Source: Devosia sp. Leaf420 (GTDB lineage Bacteria; Pseudomonadota; Alphaproteobacteria; Rhizobiales; Devosiaceae). Taken from it: a stretch of 64,000 nt of DNA. The notes beneath the pieces are model-generated. The model worked only from the letters and a program-made list of their open reading frames with translations. It made no database searches and had not been told where the DNA came from. This document shows, one piece after another, positions 51,281-60,304 of the stretch. Positions within the stretch are counted from its first letter, which is position 1, and each line of letters opens with the position of its first letter. The translations under genes and the position numbers were made by a program. The stretch lies in contig NZ_LMQU01000001.1 of NCBI RefSeq assembly GCF_001425445.1, positions 311,221-375,220 on the forward strand. Direction: 5' to 3'.

Positions 51281-51355
51281 GGTGCCATGACCTAGCGGTT
51301 CGAGGCATGCTGCGCAAGTACCTCACCATTACGGAGCAGGATTAGCAAAACAGAG

Positions 51356-51377
51356 ATCCCCGCTTTCGCGGGGATGA
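51356..51377. repeat. Family C repeat (ATCCCCGCTTTCGCGGGGATGAC)
   Basis: A 9-bp stem ATCCCCGC / GCGGGGAT with TTTC loop and TGAC tail, 29 bases beyond the merR stop. It may also end the merR transcript, though no T-run is present. Confidence 0.75.
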
Positions 51378-51405
51378 CGTTGTGAGTGCCTCGGCTTCTA
51401 AGAAA

Positions 51406-51861
51406 CTAGTGCTCGCGCGCCCGCTCGAGGATGCGTTTGCATTCTAAAAGTTCGCGCAAAACTTCGGAGAGTTTTTCGCGCGATTCTTCGTCGAGGGCGG
51501 GGTCGGCCGTCATGACGGCTTCTTCGATCTCGGCTTCGTCGGCGGCGGCCTGCGCTTCTTCGATGAGGGGGATGATCTCGTCGAGGCCCTTGCCTTCGCC
51601 GACGGCGATGACATAGCGCGGGCCCTGATCCTTGAGGATCTTTTGGACGCCCTTGATGGTAAAGCCTTGATCGTAAAGGAGATGACGGATGCCGCGCAGC
51701 AGCATGACGTCTTCGGGGCGGTAATAGCGGCGGCCGCCACCGCGCTTGAGCGGCTTGATGGTGGCGAAGCGCGTTTCCCAGAATCGCAGGACATGCTGAG
51801 GAAGATCGAGCTCTTCCGCGGCTTCAGATATCGTCCGGAATGCGTCTGGAGACTTGTCCAA
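51406..51861 (-). CDS. MerR-family regulator next to ihfA
   Basis: A 151-residue protein with an N-terminal MerR winged helix-turn-helix ([21 protein letters not shown], then [20 protein letters not shown]) and a C-terminal acidic helix ([23 protein letters not shown]) in place of a metal-binding loop. The short spacing to ihfA (27 bases) indicates shared transcription. This MerR gene following ihfA is a stable neighbour in alphaproteobacteria (family knowledge), its targets are not established to my knowledge. Confidence 0.9.
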   Translation of the reverse strand: MDKSPDAFRTISEAAEELDLPQHVLRFWETRFATIKPLKRGGGRRYYRPEDVMLLRGIRHLLYDQGFTIKGVQKILKDQGPRYVIAVGEGKGLDEIIPLIEEAQAAADEAEIEEAVMTADPALDEESREKLSEVLRELLECKRILERAREH

Positions 51862-51888
51862 ACCGGTCGCCCCTCGAGTAAGAAAGCC

Positions 51889-52200
51889 TTACTTTTCAGC
51901 GGCAACCATAGACTTGTTGATTTTTGACTTCAACACATTGCTGGGTTTGAACACAAGAACCTGCCGGGGGGAAATGGGCACTTCCTCGCCGGTCTTCGGA
52001 TTGCGGCCGATCCGCTCGTTTTTGGAGCGAACCTGGAATGATCCAAAGGATGAGAGTTTGACATTAGCGCCGGTGATCAGCGCATCTGTGATGAGTTCTA
52101 GAACGCGTTCGACCAATTCGGCCGACTCGGTTCGCGACAGACCCACAGTGCCATAAACAGCCTCGGCAAGATCGGCCCGCGTTACCGTCTTCTGCGTCAT
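51889..52200 (-). CDS. ihfA: Integration host factor alpha subunit
   Basis: A 103-residue histone-like protein that bends DNA as a heterodimer with IhfB. The start at 52200 ([16 protein letters not shown]) fits the family. The DNA-inserting arm is [23 protein letters not shown], with the intercalating Pro in the NPKTGE turn region, and the body has [16 protein letters not shown]. Downstream of fabH with a 200-bp gap and upstream of merR. Confidence 0.95.
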   Translation of the reverse strand: MTQKTVTRADLAEAVYGTVGLSRTESAELVERVLELITDALITGANVKLSSFGSFQVRSKNERIGRNPKTGEEVPISPRQVLVFKPSNVLKSKINKSMVAAEK

Positions 52201-52400
52201 TCGCACCCCCGTGGTTCAGAATTGATTTCCAAGCCAGCGTACTGGTTTTTTATTCCACTGTCGCCAGTTAGCAGTGCAAACCGGCTGGAAACCTTCCCTC
52301 GATCGACGCGATGCTCCGGATGGCCATTGCGTCGGGCTCCTCCACCCAGGACGGAGACTAACGCCTTGAAACGGTTGAGGTCAATCGGCTCAATCGCCGA

Positions 52401-53378
52401 CTACCAGCGAATGAGCGAGGCTCCCCAAGTAAAACCGCCACCCATGGCTTCGAGCATGACGAGATCGCCCGCCTTGATGCGCCCGTCGGCGACCGCGACG
52501 CTCAAGGCGAGCGGCACGGAAGCGGCAGATGTATTGGCGTGAATATCGACCGTGGTGACGACCTTTTCGGGCGGCAGGCCGAGCTTGGCCCCTGCCCCAT
52601 CGATGATGCGCTTGTTGGCCTGGTGCGGCACGAACCAATCGAGATCGGCGACGGTATGGCCGCTCTGTTCGAGCGTCGCATAGACGACGTCGGTGATCTT
52701 GCCGACGGCGTGGCGGAAGACTTCTGGGCCCTGCATATGGACATGGCCAGCCGTGCCTGTAGAGGACGGGCCGCCATCGACATAGAGCTTATCCCAATGG
52801 TGTCCATCGGAGCGGAGAGCGGAGGCGATGATGCCGCGCTCCGGCTCGCCTTCGGCCAGTTCGGCACGCTCGAGAATCATGGCACCGGCGCCATCGCCGA
52901 AGAGCACGCAGGTGGTGCGATCGGTCCAATCGAGGAGGCGGGTGAAGGTCTCGGCGCCTATGACGAGGGCGCGCTTGGCGAGGCCATTCTTGATGTAGCT
53001 ATCGGCCGTCGTAACCGCATATACAAAGCCGGAGCAGACTGCCTGGATATCGAAGGCGAAGCCATGGTGCATGCCAAGCTTCATCTGCACGAGCGTAGCA
53101 GCCGCCGGAAAAGTGTAATCGGGCGTTGTTGTCGCGACAATGATGAGGTCGATGTCTTCGGGCGTGAGGCCGGCATTGTCGAGCGCGGCCTTGGCCGCGG
53201 CAACCGCTAGATCTGACGTGAACTCGCCTTCGGCAGCGATGTGGCGCTCCTTGATGCCGACGCGCTGCTGGATCCACTCGTCCGACGTATCGACGGTCTT
53301 GGCCAATTCGGCATTGGTGACGACGTTTTGGGGCAGGTAGCTACCGACCCCGCGCACAATGGAACGAACTCTGGTCAC
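52401..53378 (-). CDS. fabH: 3-Oxoacyl-ACP synthase III
   Basis: A 325-residue condensing enzyme that starts fatty acid synthesis from acetyl-CoA and malonyl-ACP. The catalytic triad is complete: Cys115 (AVCSGF), His252 (VPHQANKRI) and Asn282 (HANTSAAS). The GTG start overlaps the plsX stop (GTGA, four bases), giving translational coupling. Normal family length and conserved ending [13 protein letters not shown]. Confidence 0.97.
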   Translation of the reverse strand: MTRVRSIVRGVGSYLPQNVVTNAELAKTVDTSDEWIQQRVGIKERHIAAEGEFTSDLAVAAAKAALDNAGLTPEDIDLIIVATTTPDYTFPAAATLVQMKLGMHHGFAFDIQAVCSGFVYAVTTADSYIKNGLAKRALVIGAETFTRLLDWTDRTTCVLFGDGAGAMILERAELAEGEPERGIIASALRSDGHHWDKLYVDGGPSSTGTAGHVHMQGPEVFRHAVGKITDVVYATLEQSGHTVADLDWFVPHQANKRIIDGAGAKLGLPPEKVVTTVDIHANTSAASVPLALSVAVADGRIKAGDLVMLEAMGGGFTWGASLIRW

Positions 53379-54445
53379 GCGGACTTGGCCTCGGAATCGG
53401 AAGACGGCTCGGGAGCCGCTACAGTGACAGGGAAGCGCTGCATGGTGTCGCTGATCTTGTCGATCAGGCGGCTGCGCGCCATTTCATAGGCAAGGTTGAG
53501 AGCACTCTTGTAGCCCACTTCATCCGTGCCGCCATGCGATTTTATGACGATGCCGTTGAGGCCCATGAAGACGCCACCATTGACGGTACGCGGGTCCATC
53601 TTGCGGCGCAGAGCATTGAGCGCGGACGAGGCGAAAAATGCGCCGAGCATGCTGACCCAATTGGCCTTGAGTGCCGAGCGCAAATAGGACGCGACCTGCC
53701 GGGCGGTGCCTTCGGCGGTCTTGAGCGCGACATTGCCGACAAAACCTTCGGTGACGACGACATCGACCGTGCCCTTGCCGATATCGGTGCCCTCGACAAA
53801 GCCATGATAGGTGAAGCCGGCGCCGCTGGCCTGGCTCAGGATCTTGCCGGCATCCTTGATATAGTCGAGACCCTTGGCCTCTTCCGTGCCGATATTAAGA
53901 AGGCCAACGGTCGGCGACTCGGAATCAAACAGCGCGCGGGCGAGTGCCGAACCGAGAATGGCGTAATCGACGAGCTGGCGGGCGTCGGCACCAATGGTGG
54001 CGCCCATATCGAGCACGATGATGTCGCTGCGGGTGGTCGGCCAGATGGCGGCGATGCCTGGACGGGAAATGCCTTCCATGGGGCGGAGGCAGAAGGTCGC
54101 CATCGCCATCAGCGCGCCGGTATTGCCGCCCGAAATGGCGACATCGGCCTCGCCATCCTTCACGGCCTGGATGGCCATCCACATGGACGAGACGTTCTTG
54201 CCCTTGCGCAAAGCCTGGCTGGGCTTTTCGTCCATGGCGATGACGGCTTCGCAATGACGGACAGTGCATGCAGCCTTGAGCTTGGGAAATTCTTCGAGGA
54301 GCGGATCGATCTGCTCCTTGCGCCCATGGAAGATGAAGCGGGTGTTTTTACGCTCGCGAAGGGCCAGATCGGCCCCATGGATGACTGCGCGCGGAGCGTG
54401 GTCGCCGCCCATGGCATCCACGGAAATCGTTATAGTATCGGTCAT
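53375..54445 (-). CDS. plsX: Phosphate acyltransferase PlsX
   Basis: A 356-residue enzyme that makes acyl-phosphate from acyl-ACP for phospholipid synthesis. The N-terminus [13 protein letters not shown] is the family start signature, and [29 protein letters not shown] and [14 protein letters not shown] follow. I start at the ATG at 54445 ([15 protein letters not shown]); the frame is open to 54487. Part of the yceD-plsX-fabH arrangement; rpmF, which separates yceD and plsX in many bacteria, is absent between them here. Confidence 0.96.
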   Translation of the reverse strand: MTDTITISVDAMGGDHAPRAVIHGADLALRERKNTRFIFHGRKEQIDPLLEEFPKLKAACTVRHCEAVIAMDEKPSQALRKGKNVSSMWMAIQAVKDGEADVAISGGNTGALMAMATFCLRPMEGISRPGIAAIWPTTRSDIIVLDMGATIGADARQLVDYAILGSALARALFDSESPTVGLLNIGTEEAKGLDYIKDAGKILSQASGAGFTYHGFVEGTDIGKGTVDVVVTEGFVGNVALKTAEGTARQVASYLRSALKANWVSMLGAFFASSALNALRRKMDPRTVNGGVFMGLNGIVIKSHGGTDEVGYKSALNLAYEMARSRLIDKISDTMQRFPVTVAAPEPSSDSEAKSA

Positions 54446-54527
54446 TTCAGCCCGTTTTTCGGCCCGCTTGGGCAGGCATGACAACATATCCCATCAGGGG
54501 GTCGGTGCAAGCCCCGCCGGGAAAGGT

Positions 54528-55073
54528 TCAACTCTTGTCCTGGTCCTTGAGCTTGGCGAGCGCAGCAAAAGGACCGCTTTCTTCGTCATCACCAATTGGT
54601 CCGAGCGCATTGAGATCTTCGCCTTCGCGCCGGGGATAGGGATCGATGGCGAGAGCAAGTATTTCAAGGAGCAGCGCCGAGAGATCGACCTCGGGACCAT
54701 CGATATGGTCAGGGAAATCATCGTCTTCAAGATCGATGAAGACTTCCGAGCCGGGCGCAGGCGCCTGATGGCCATGCGGAACGGGCAGGAAGACGCGATC
54801 GACTTCTTCGTCGATATCCTGGCTGATCGGCTCAAAGGTGACGACCGAGGGCTGCGTAATGCGGGCTTTCAGCCAGCCTTGGGCGCGAAGGCCACCGCGC
54901 AAAGGCACGACGGTCAATTCGGCGACGAACCTTTCGACCGAGGTCAGCTTCATATCCCTCGCGATTTTTTCTCGCGTAGATGCATCGGCATCAACGCTCA
55001 CCGAGCGCCCGGAGGCGGGGAGTTTGTCGATGCGGACGATAGCGTCAAAAAGCGGTTCCGGCTGGTCTTTCAT
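54528..55073 (-). CDS. DUF177 (YceD-like) protein
   Basis: A 181-residue acidic protein of the DUF177/YceD family, linked in other bacteria to 23S rRNA or ribosome biogenesis. Typical features are the arginine-rich LTVVPLRGGLRAQGWLKARITQPSVVTFEPI segment and the acidic C-terminal half with DLSALLLEILALAIDPYPRREG. The start overlaps the upstream chaperone stop (ATGA, four bases). The usual order with plsX is kept, 82 bases downstream. Confidence 0.88.
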   Translation of the reverse strand: MKDQPEPLFDAIVRIDKLPASGRSVSVDADASTREKIARDMKLTSVERFVAELTVVPLRGGLRAQGWLKARITQPSVVTFEPISQDIDEEVDRVFLPVPHGHQAPAPGSEVFIDLEDDDFPDHIDGPEVDLSALLLEILALAIDPYPRREGEDLNALGPIGDDEESGPFAALAKLKDQDKS

Positions 55074-55594
55074 GCGGCGGGTCCGAAAGTGATGTTTCCG
55101 GCCGAAATATCGGCAGGCTGCTGGTCGGCGAGGGTCTGGTCCTGCTCGAACATATAGTCGGCGAGGATGCGGGCGTGTTCGAGGTCCGCGCCTTCGAAAA
55201 GATTGCGCGAGAGGACACCGGCGAGCGCCTCCCGATCGTTGCGATCCATCGCTTCATTGATGGCAGCAAGAAGGCCAAAAAAGAGATTGCCCATCTTCTG
55301 AATACGTTTTGGGACTCCGAGATCGCCCACGCCCATTTCGCGCAGCGAGCGGTCCATATCCTTGAAGAAGAGATCAAACACAGCCTGGCTGAACTGACGC
55401 GTCGATTCCGTGCCGCGCATGCGGCGGAACGCCAGGGCCATGTGGAGGCTGATCATATCGAAGCGGCCAGTGACCGTATCGGGCACACCCCATTGGGCAT
55501 AGAAGACTGGCTGCCGGGATTGCGCCACAATGGCATTATAGACGCCGTAAACGGCATCTGTGGCTGAGTTTTTGCGGAACAGAGACAAGATCAT
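55070..55594 (-). CDS. Ubiquinol-cytochrome c chaperone family protein (CBP3-like)
   Basis: A 174-residue protein of the CBP3/UQCC1 family, assembly factors for the cytochrome bc1 complex. Conserved stretches include VYGVYNAIVAQSRQPVFYAQWGVPDT, RFDMISLHMALAFRRMRG, and FFKDMDRSLREMGVGDLGVPKRIQKMG. I start at the ATG at 55594 (MILSLFRK), although the frame extends 12 codons further. Cotranscribed with DUF177 gene by a four-base overlap. Confidence 0.92.
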   Translation of the reverse strand: MILSLFRKNSATDAVYGVYNAIVAQSRQPVFYAQWGVPDTVTGRFDMISLHMALAFRRMRGTESTRQFSQAVFDLFFKDMDRSLREMGVGDLGVPKRIQKMGNLFFGLLAAINEAMDRNDREALAGVLSRNLFEGADLEHARILADYMFEQDQTLADQQPADISAGNITFGPAA

Positions 55595-55756
55595 GGGATT
55601 GCGCTCAGCCTCGGGATGGGTCAAACACATGCATCGTTCGCCAACCCAATGTCAGCTTGCCACCGAGCCAAGTTGACAGCTAAACATTCCGGCGGCCAAG
55701 GGGCACGCGCCTTGTTGAGACGCCTATAGTCGAGAGCCATCGGGAAAGTCAAATTC

Positions 55757-56206
55757 ATGCCCATGCGTATTGCTTCCGCTCCCATCGCACCGATCGCGGC
55801 TGCAGCCCTTCTGGCCGTGACCCTGGCGGCCTGTACGAGCAGCACATCGCTCGTGACCAAGCGGACCCAGGGCTACGAGATTTCCGATAGCGCGCTGCAG
55901 CAGATCCGCGTCGGCCAGAGCCAGGAGCTCGTGACGCTCGTGCTCGGCTCGCCACAGTCGACCAATACCTTCGGCGATCAAAGCGCCTGGTATTATGTGC
56001 AGACCAAGGTGCAGCAGACATCGTTTGGCATGACGACCGGCATGGAGCGCACGGTGCTCGCGGTCTACTTCGACAAGAACAAGAAGGTCGTCGACAAGGC
56101 AGTCTATTCGGCAGCCGACGGCAAGACGGTCGAAATCGAAAGCCGCCGTACGCCGTCCTTCGGCGAAGACCGCACGTTTATCGACCAGATACTACAGTCG
56201 TTCTGA
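55757..56206 (+). CDS. bamE: Outer-membrane assembly lipoprotein (SmpA/OmlA, BamE)
   Basis: A 149-residue lipoprotein with signal peptide and lipobox LAAC (Cys26). The SmpA/OmlA domain is seen from ISDSALQQIRVGQSQELVTLVLGSPQ to AVYFDKNKKVVDKAVYS. It is an accessory part of the BAM machine for outer-membrane barrel proteins. It is divergent from the chaperone/yceD operon. A strong terminator follows. Confidence 0.93.
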   Translation: MPMRIASAPIAPIAAAALLAVTLAACTSSTSLVTKRTQGYEISDSALQQIRVGQSQELVTLVLGSPQSTNTFGDQSAWYYVQTKVQQTSFGMTTGMERTVLAVYFDKNKKVVDKAVYSAADGKTVEIESRRTPSFGEDRTFIDQILQSF

Positions 56207-56230
56207 GTTTTCTTGGATCTCCAGAATTGG

Positions 56231-56259
56231 AAAAGCCCCGGTGGATGTCGGGGCTTTTT
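56231..56259 (+). terminator. Terminator after bamE
   Basis: A 10-bp perfect stem AAAAGCCCCG / CGGGGCTTTT with an 8-base loop and a TTTTTGTTTTT tail, 25 bases after the stop codon. Confidence 0.9.
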
Positions 56260-56316
56260 GTTTTTGGGTGGTACCCACCGAACCTCCCCCTGGTCGGGGG
56301 AGGAACAAATGGAGGG

Positions 56317-58128
56317 TCAGGCGAAACCGAGGTTGAGGGTGTAGGTCACCGGCGATTTGGCGGTGATGTAGACGCCGTGGCCTTTGAGGGTCAGGCTGCC
56401 ATTGGTCCAGCTATATTGTTCGCCGGGACGCACCTCGATGAGGCCTTTGCCATTGCCGGGGCCGAAGGTGATCTTGTCCTGGCCGAGGGTGTAGGTCCCC
56501 TGCCCTTCGATCAGATGGAAGGTGCCATCTTCGAGTGCTTCGACGCCTGACAGTTCGCCGCCTTCGCGGAAGGTGAGTTCCCAGGTCAGTTCGACATCCT
56601 CTTCGCCCGAGACGTCGAAGGCGAGATCGAATCCATTTTCGGTTTCAGTGATGGCCACGTCGGTCTTGAGATCGCGCGTCGAGACCGGGCGATTGTCGAA
56701 ATCGAGCATGGAATTGAAGCGGCCATCCACGGACCGCGAAAGCGCATAGACGCCATCGGGATCGCGGCGCTCTGGGGGCATGGGAAGGTAGTAAGGGACC
56801 TTGAGCTCATTGCCGAGCGTGATGGCGCCGTTGTCGTAGCCGATGCCGTTGGAGCGGAAATGGCCCATGGAGAAGAAGTTGGGCACGAGGCGCACGGCGT
56901 CGAGGATTGCAGCGCCGTTTGTGGCGCGGAAAAATGTGGGGTTTGTCGAGAGGCCAGAGCCGACAGTGTTGAAGTACTTGCTCTCTTGCCCGTTCACATA
57001 CCAATCACTGCCGCCGAAGGCGGAGGCGGTAATTTTGCCGCGGCGGATGCGGACGAGGCCTGCGGTATTGTAGTGTTTCTTGAAATCGACGAGGGCTTCC
57101 TCGCTGGCCGGGAGGGCTGCGGCGAGTTCGGGACGTTCGATGAGATCGCCAAGATAATCGCCGAGTTCAGGGGCGAATTTTTCTTCGATAAGGCGGGCCA
57201 TGGCAGCAAAACGGCCATTGGTATCGAGGAGAGCCAGTTCGCGGAACTGGACGTAGAAGGATTTTAGATTGGTGCCCTGCTGATGCTGATCCTGGCGGCG
57301 GGAGTGAACGGCTTCGATTTCGCCGTTCCGGTCAGCGTGCTCGATCGAGAGTTCGAGATTTTTGCGGACATAATCGAGAAGTTCTGGCCGATCGAGGACG
57401 TGGGCAACGACGAGCAGCGAGGGATTGGTGACCTCGGAATAGTAGATCGGGCTGCGCTCGGAATAGATGCCGTCTTCGTCGATATCCATGCCTTCGGCGA
57501 GCCATTCGTCGATGCGGGCTAGGTAGGATTTATCGCCGGTGACGTGGCTGATGCGCGCGAGGGCGGCGCAGATTTTCCAGCGGTGATTGGGCGTGTGGAC
57601 GCCGCCGGTCGCGAGGCCTGGGCCGGCCTTGGTCAGGATGGCGCGGATCGTGTCAGCGATGGCGGCGCTATCGGCGTGATCATCAGCCTCAAGCAGCGAG
57701 ACCATGAGACCGAAATCTTCGATGAGGAAGCCGGTATCGGGCGGGGAATGGCGATTGCCGACGCTGAAGGTGCCATCGTCATGCTGCGCCTGGCTGAGCT
57801 TTTCGAGCGCCTGGCGGATGTGGGGGAGCAGGGATTCGTCGTGGTGGTATTTCGAGTCCGCCCAGACAAAGGGCGTGACGAGGCGGCGAACCTGGCGCGT
57901 CAAGCCGCGTGGGGAACCGGTCATCGCCTGGGGCTGGCCTTCGATGGTCTTTTGGACCTGGTCGTCCGCGGATTTGGTAAGAAGAGCGAGACTAGCGGTA
58001 TCGGCTTCGGCTGACATGGCGGTTCCTGTAAGACCAAGGGTGATGGCGGAGCCCGCGAGCCAGCGGGACTGGGCAACGGCCTGCGTGCCGAGCGCCGCCG
58101 CGGCACCCAGGAAAAAACGGCGATTCAT
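56317..58128 (-). CDS. Tat-exported putative polysaccharide lyase/hydrolase with (alpha/alpha) toroid
   Basis: A 603-residue protein with a Tat-type signal (MNRRFFLGAAAALG, cleaved after about 40 residues, TAMSA). I chose 58128 because GAGGAGGACATC precedes the ATG. The N-terminal half (about 50-330) is helical with HDDGTFSV, WKICAALARISHVTGD and RSPIYYSEVTN, typical of alpha/alpha-barrel carbohydrate enzymes; a beta-rich C-terminal part (about 330-603) resembles the super-sandwich of heparinase/PL8-type lyases. Active-site residues cannot be assigned by eye. The polymer substrate is unknown. Confidence 0.6.
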   Translation of the reverse strand: MNRRFFLGAAAALGTQAVAQSRWLAGSAITLGLTGTAMSAEADTASLALLTKSADDQVQKTIEGQPQAMTGSPRGLTRQVRRLVTPFVWADSKYHHDESLLPHIRQALEKLSQAQHDDGTFSVGNRHSPPDTGFLIEDFGLMVSLLEADDHADSAAIADTIRAILTKAGPGLATGGVHTPNHRWKICAALARISHVTGDKSYLARIDEWLAEGMDIDEDGIYSERSPIYYSEVTNPSLLVVAHVLDRPELLDYVRKNLELSIEHADRNGEIEAVHSRRQDQHQQGTNLKSFYVQFRELALLDTNGRFAAMARLIEEKFAPELGDYLGDLIERPELAAALPASEEALVDFKKHYNTAGLVRIRRGKITASAFGGSDWYVNGQESKYFNTVGSGLSTNPTFFRATNGAAILDAVRLVPNFFSMGHFRSNGIGYDNGAITLGNELKVPYYLPMPPERRDPDGVYALSRSVDGRFNSMLDFDNRPVSTRDLKTDVAITETENGFDLAFDVSGEEDVELTWELTFREGGELSGVEALEDGTFHLIEGQGTYTLGQDKITFGPGNGKGLIEVRPGEQYSWTNGSLTLKGHGVYITAKSPVTYTLNLGFA

Positions 58129-58178
58129 GATGTCCTCCTCAATGAGCGGAGGCCGGCGTTTATTATTGTACCGAAGGC

Positions 58179-58697
58179 TCAGCCGCTCTTGGTGATGATA
58201 TGCAAATTCCACAATCGTAGATCGCGGAACAAACATTCCATCAGCCAGACGGAAACGTCAAGGCTAAGTAACCAGTTGGTGCATTGAATGCGGCTAGCGA
58301 GCTCACGGGGATTACTTTGGCGAGCCGCTTCGCCGAAGAGCTCTTGGAAAGCGGCTCTTGAGACAACGACCGTGTTTGGCGATACCGGGCTCGACGGCGC
58401 TGAAACAACAGTGAAGGCTTTTTGCACTGGGAACGAGCCGAGCGGGGTGTCCGGTCCTTCCGGAGAGAGCAGATTCACGCTGTCACCTTCAGTTACGCCG
58501 AGCGAAAATGCGACGTCGGGAGACAGCACAATGTCTTCGGCTGCAAGCTTAGCGTTCTTCGCGCTGCACTCGACGATGACGCCAACGCTCTCCGATGCCG
58601 TGCTCGCCAGCGCGTATTGTACCGGACACGGCGCCTCCGCCTGCACAGCATAGGTCAACGCCATAGTTGCGAGTGCAAGGGCAGCCGCGTGGAGCAC
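58179..58697 (-). CDS. Putative secreted protein of unknown function
   Basis: About 172 residues from a GTG at 58697 that begins a signal-like segment (VLHAAALALATMALTYAVQA). Some of the upstream open frame is in nusB and is not this gene. The mature part has three or four cysteines (APCPVQY, VECSAKN, IQCTNW) and ends LHIITKSG. No family identified. Placed between the Tat-exported enzyme and nusB. The start is uncertain; an ATG at 58664 is also possible. Confidence 0.5.
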   Translation of the reverse strand: MLHAAALALATMALTYAVQAEAPCPVQYALASTASESVGVIVECSAKNAKLAAEDIVLSPDVAFSLGVTEGDSVNLLSPEGPDTPLGSFPVQKAFTVVSAPSSPVSPNTVVVSRAAFQELFGEAARQSNPRELASRIQCTNWLLSLDVSVWLMECLFRDLRLWNLHIITKSG

Positions 58698-58711
58698 TGT
58701 GCGGAAAGGGC

Positions 58712-59206
58712 TCAGGCCTTCTTTTCCATATCGACGCCGGCAGTGCGGGCGATTGAATCGAGGGCGGCGTTGACCATGCCTGAGGCGTCTTCTTCGAAGA
58801 AAGCGCGGGCAACATCGACATATTCGGTGATGACGACGCGGGGCGGGATATCGCGGCGGCGAAGCAGCTCGAAGGCAGCGGCGCGGAGGATGGCGCGGAG
58901 CGTCGAGTCTATGCGCTCCATCGGCCAATCGTCAGCCAGAGCCGTATCGATAGCGGGGTCGATTTCGAGCTGATTTTTGGTAACGCCACGAACGATCTGG
59001 CTGAAAAAATCTGCGTCGGCCGGGAGATATTGCTCGCCTTCGATCTCGCGGCCGAGATGGAAGGCGCCGAACTGGGCGAGCGTATCTTCAAGCGTCTGGC
59101 GGCCCACATCCATTTGATAAAGCGCCTGCACGGCGGCAAGGCGTGCAGCACCGCGCTGATTGGCGCTGCGTGCGGTCTGGGGTACGGGCTTCTGCGTGTC
59201 GTTCAT
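58712..59206 (-). CDS. nusB: Transcription antitermination protein NusB
   Basis: A 164-residue all-helical RNA-binding protein that joins NusE on boxA RNA during rRNA antitermination. Conserved stretches are RLAAVQALYQMDVGR, FFSQIVRGVTKNQLEID, and RIDSTLRAILRAAAFELLRRRDIPPRVVITEYVDVARAFF (read in pieces). One base separates it from the ribH stop, so they are co-transcribed. Confidence 0.96.
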   Translation of the reverse strand: MNDTQKPVPQTARSANQRGAARLAAVQALYQMDVGRQTLEDTLAQFGAFHLGREIEGEQYLPADADFFSQIVRGVTKNQLEIDPAIDTALADDWPMERIDSTLRAILRAAAFELLRRRDIPPRVVITEYVDVARAFFEEDASGMVNAALDSIARTAGVDMEKKA

Positions 59207-59207
59207 A

Positions 59208-59690
59208 CTATGCGTTCAACTTTGCCTTGAGAGCGGCGAGAGCGAGGGCGGCGCGGGCAGCATCGCCGCCACGGTCGCCATCATTGGTGCGGGCGCGGGC
59301 CCAGGCCTGACCTTCATTCTCGACGGTAAGAATGCCGATGCCGAGAGGCAATGCATCGACGACGGCCAATTCGGCCAGCGCACGAATGCTCTCGCTGGCA
59401 ACAGCGACGTAATGATTGGACTGGCCGCGGATGACACAGCCGAGGGCGACGAAGCCGTCATATCGTTCGGTTTCGAGCGCCATGGCGACGCCCACCGGAA
59501 CTTCCATGGCGCCGGGGACGGCAATGACGTCGTAGGTCGCGCCAGCGGCGGTCAGCGCAGCAACGGCACCCGACTTCATTTCATCGGCAATGCCGGGATA
59601 AGCCCTACCCTCGACGATGAGGAAGTGGAGCCCAACTGCGGCATTGGCCTCGATGGGGAAACGTTCGCCGTAAGAATCCATTGCCGTCAT
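59208..59690 (-). CDS. ribH: 6,7-Dimethyl-8-ribityllumazine synthase
   Basis: A 160-residue lumazine synthase catalysing the penultimate riboflavin step. Family motifs visible are VPGAMEVPVGVAMALE, FVALGCVIRGQSNHY and LPLGIGILTVENEGQAWAR. I start at the ATG at 59690 (MTAMDSYGERF), with an alternative ATG at 59681. It follows nrdR on the same strand by 71 bases. In many relatives ribD and ribE lie between nrdR and ribH; they are absent from this window. Confidence 0.94.
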   Translation of the reverse strand: MTAMDSYGERFPIEANAAVGLHFLIVEGRAYPGIADEMKSGAVAALTAAGATYDVIAVPGAMEVPVGVAMALETERYDGFVALGCVIRGQSNHYVAVASESIRALAELAVVDALPLGIGILTVENEGQAWARARTNDGDRGGDAARAALALAALKAKLNA

Positions 59691-59761
59691 CCTAAAACTT
59701 GCCAGCCAATCCCTTAGTCCCCCGGGCGAGTCCGCGCAACTGCAGGACTCCGGTGGGGAAC

Positions 59762-60241
59762 TCAATCATCTTCGGGAGGCGGCGTATTGGCGTCGGCATC
59801 GAGGGTAGCAAGGAAATCCCGGAAATCGTCGGGACCGGCAAAGTTCTTGTAGACCGAAGCAAAGCGAACGAAGGCGACGTCATCGAGCCCCTTGAGCCCC
59901 TCCATGACATATTCGCCGATCTGATCCGAGGTGATTTCCACATCGCCAAGGCTTTCGAGCTGGCGGACGATGCCCGAAATCATGCGCTCGACGCGTTCGG
60001 GATCGACGGAGCGTTTGCGCAGCGCTGTATTGACCGAGCGGGTGAGTTTTTCGCGATCGAAGGGGACTTTTCGGCCGGTTTTCTTGACCACGGTCAGATC
60101 GCGCAACTGCACGCGCTCGAATGTGGTGAAGCGGCCGCCGCAGGCATTGCACACGCGGCGACGGCGGATAGCGCCCGAATCTTCAGTCGGGCGGCTATCC
60201 TTCACCTGGGTATCGTCATTGCCACAATAGGGGCAGCGCAT
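59762..60241 (-). CDS. nrdR: Transcriptional repressor NrdR
   Basis: A 159-residue repressor of ribonucleotide reductase genes. The N-terminal zinc ribbon has Cys3, Cys6, Cys31 and Cys34 (CPYC ... CNAC), and an ATP-cone follows (residues about 50-140, from [20 protein letters not shown] to [14 protein letters not shown]). Nucleotide status sensed by the cone controls DNA binding. Position next to glyA and ribH is the conserved alphaproteobacterial order. Confidence 0.97.
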   Translation of the reverse strand: MRCPYCGNDDTQVKDSRPTEDSGAIRRRRVCNACGGRFTTFERVQLRDLTVVKKTGRKVPFDREKLTRSVNTALRKRSVDPERVERMISGIVRQLESLGDVEITSDQIGEYVMEGLKGLDDVAFVRFASVYKNFAGPDDFRDFLATLDADANTPPPEDD

Positions 60242-60272
60242 TGGCTCTATGTCCTCTCATGGCAAAGAAGGG

Positions 60273-60294
60273 TTCCCGCTTGCGCGGGAATGAC
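60273..60294. repeat. Family C repeat between glyA and nrdR
   Basis: TTCCCGCTTGCGCGGGAATGAC (7-bp stem with a TTGC loop), with one base changed from the family core. It lies in the 63-bp gap between the two genes and, read on the minus strand, could form a hairpin after glyA. Confidence 0.7.
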
Positions 60295-60304
60295 GAAGGG
60301 TGTT

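Larger units (their letters stand above)
50972..51405. other. 434-bp non-coding region upstream of idhA
   Basis: Contains the IolR-like site (51028-51043), a perfect 9-bp hairpin ACTACCCGG-ACAGA-CCGGGTAGT (51132-51154), a family B repeat (51226-51280) and a family C repeat (51356-51377). I find no supported gene; open frames in this region are short and overlap the repeats. The region separates the minus-strand idhA and merR transcripts. Confidence 0.8.
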
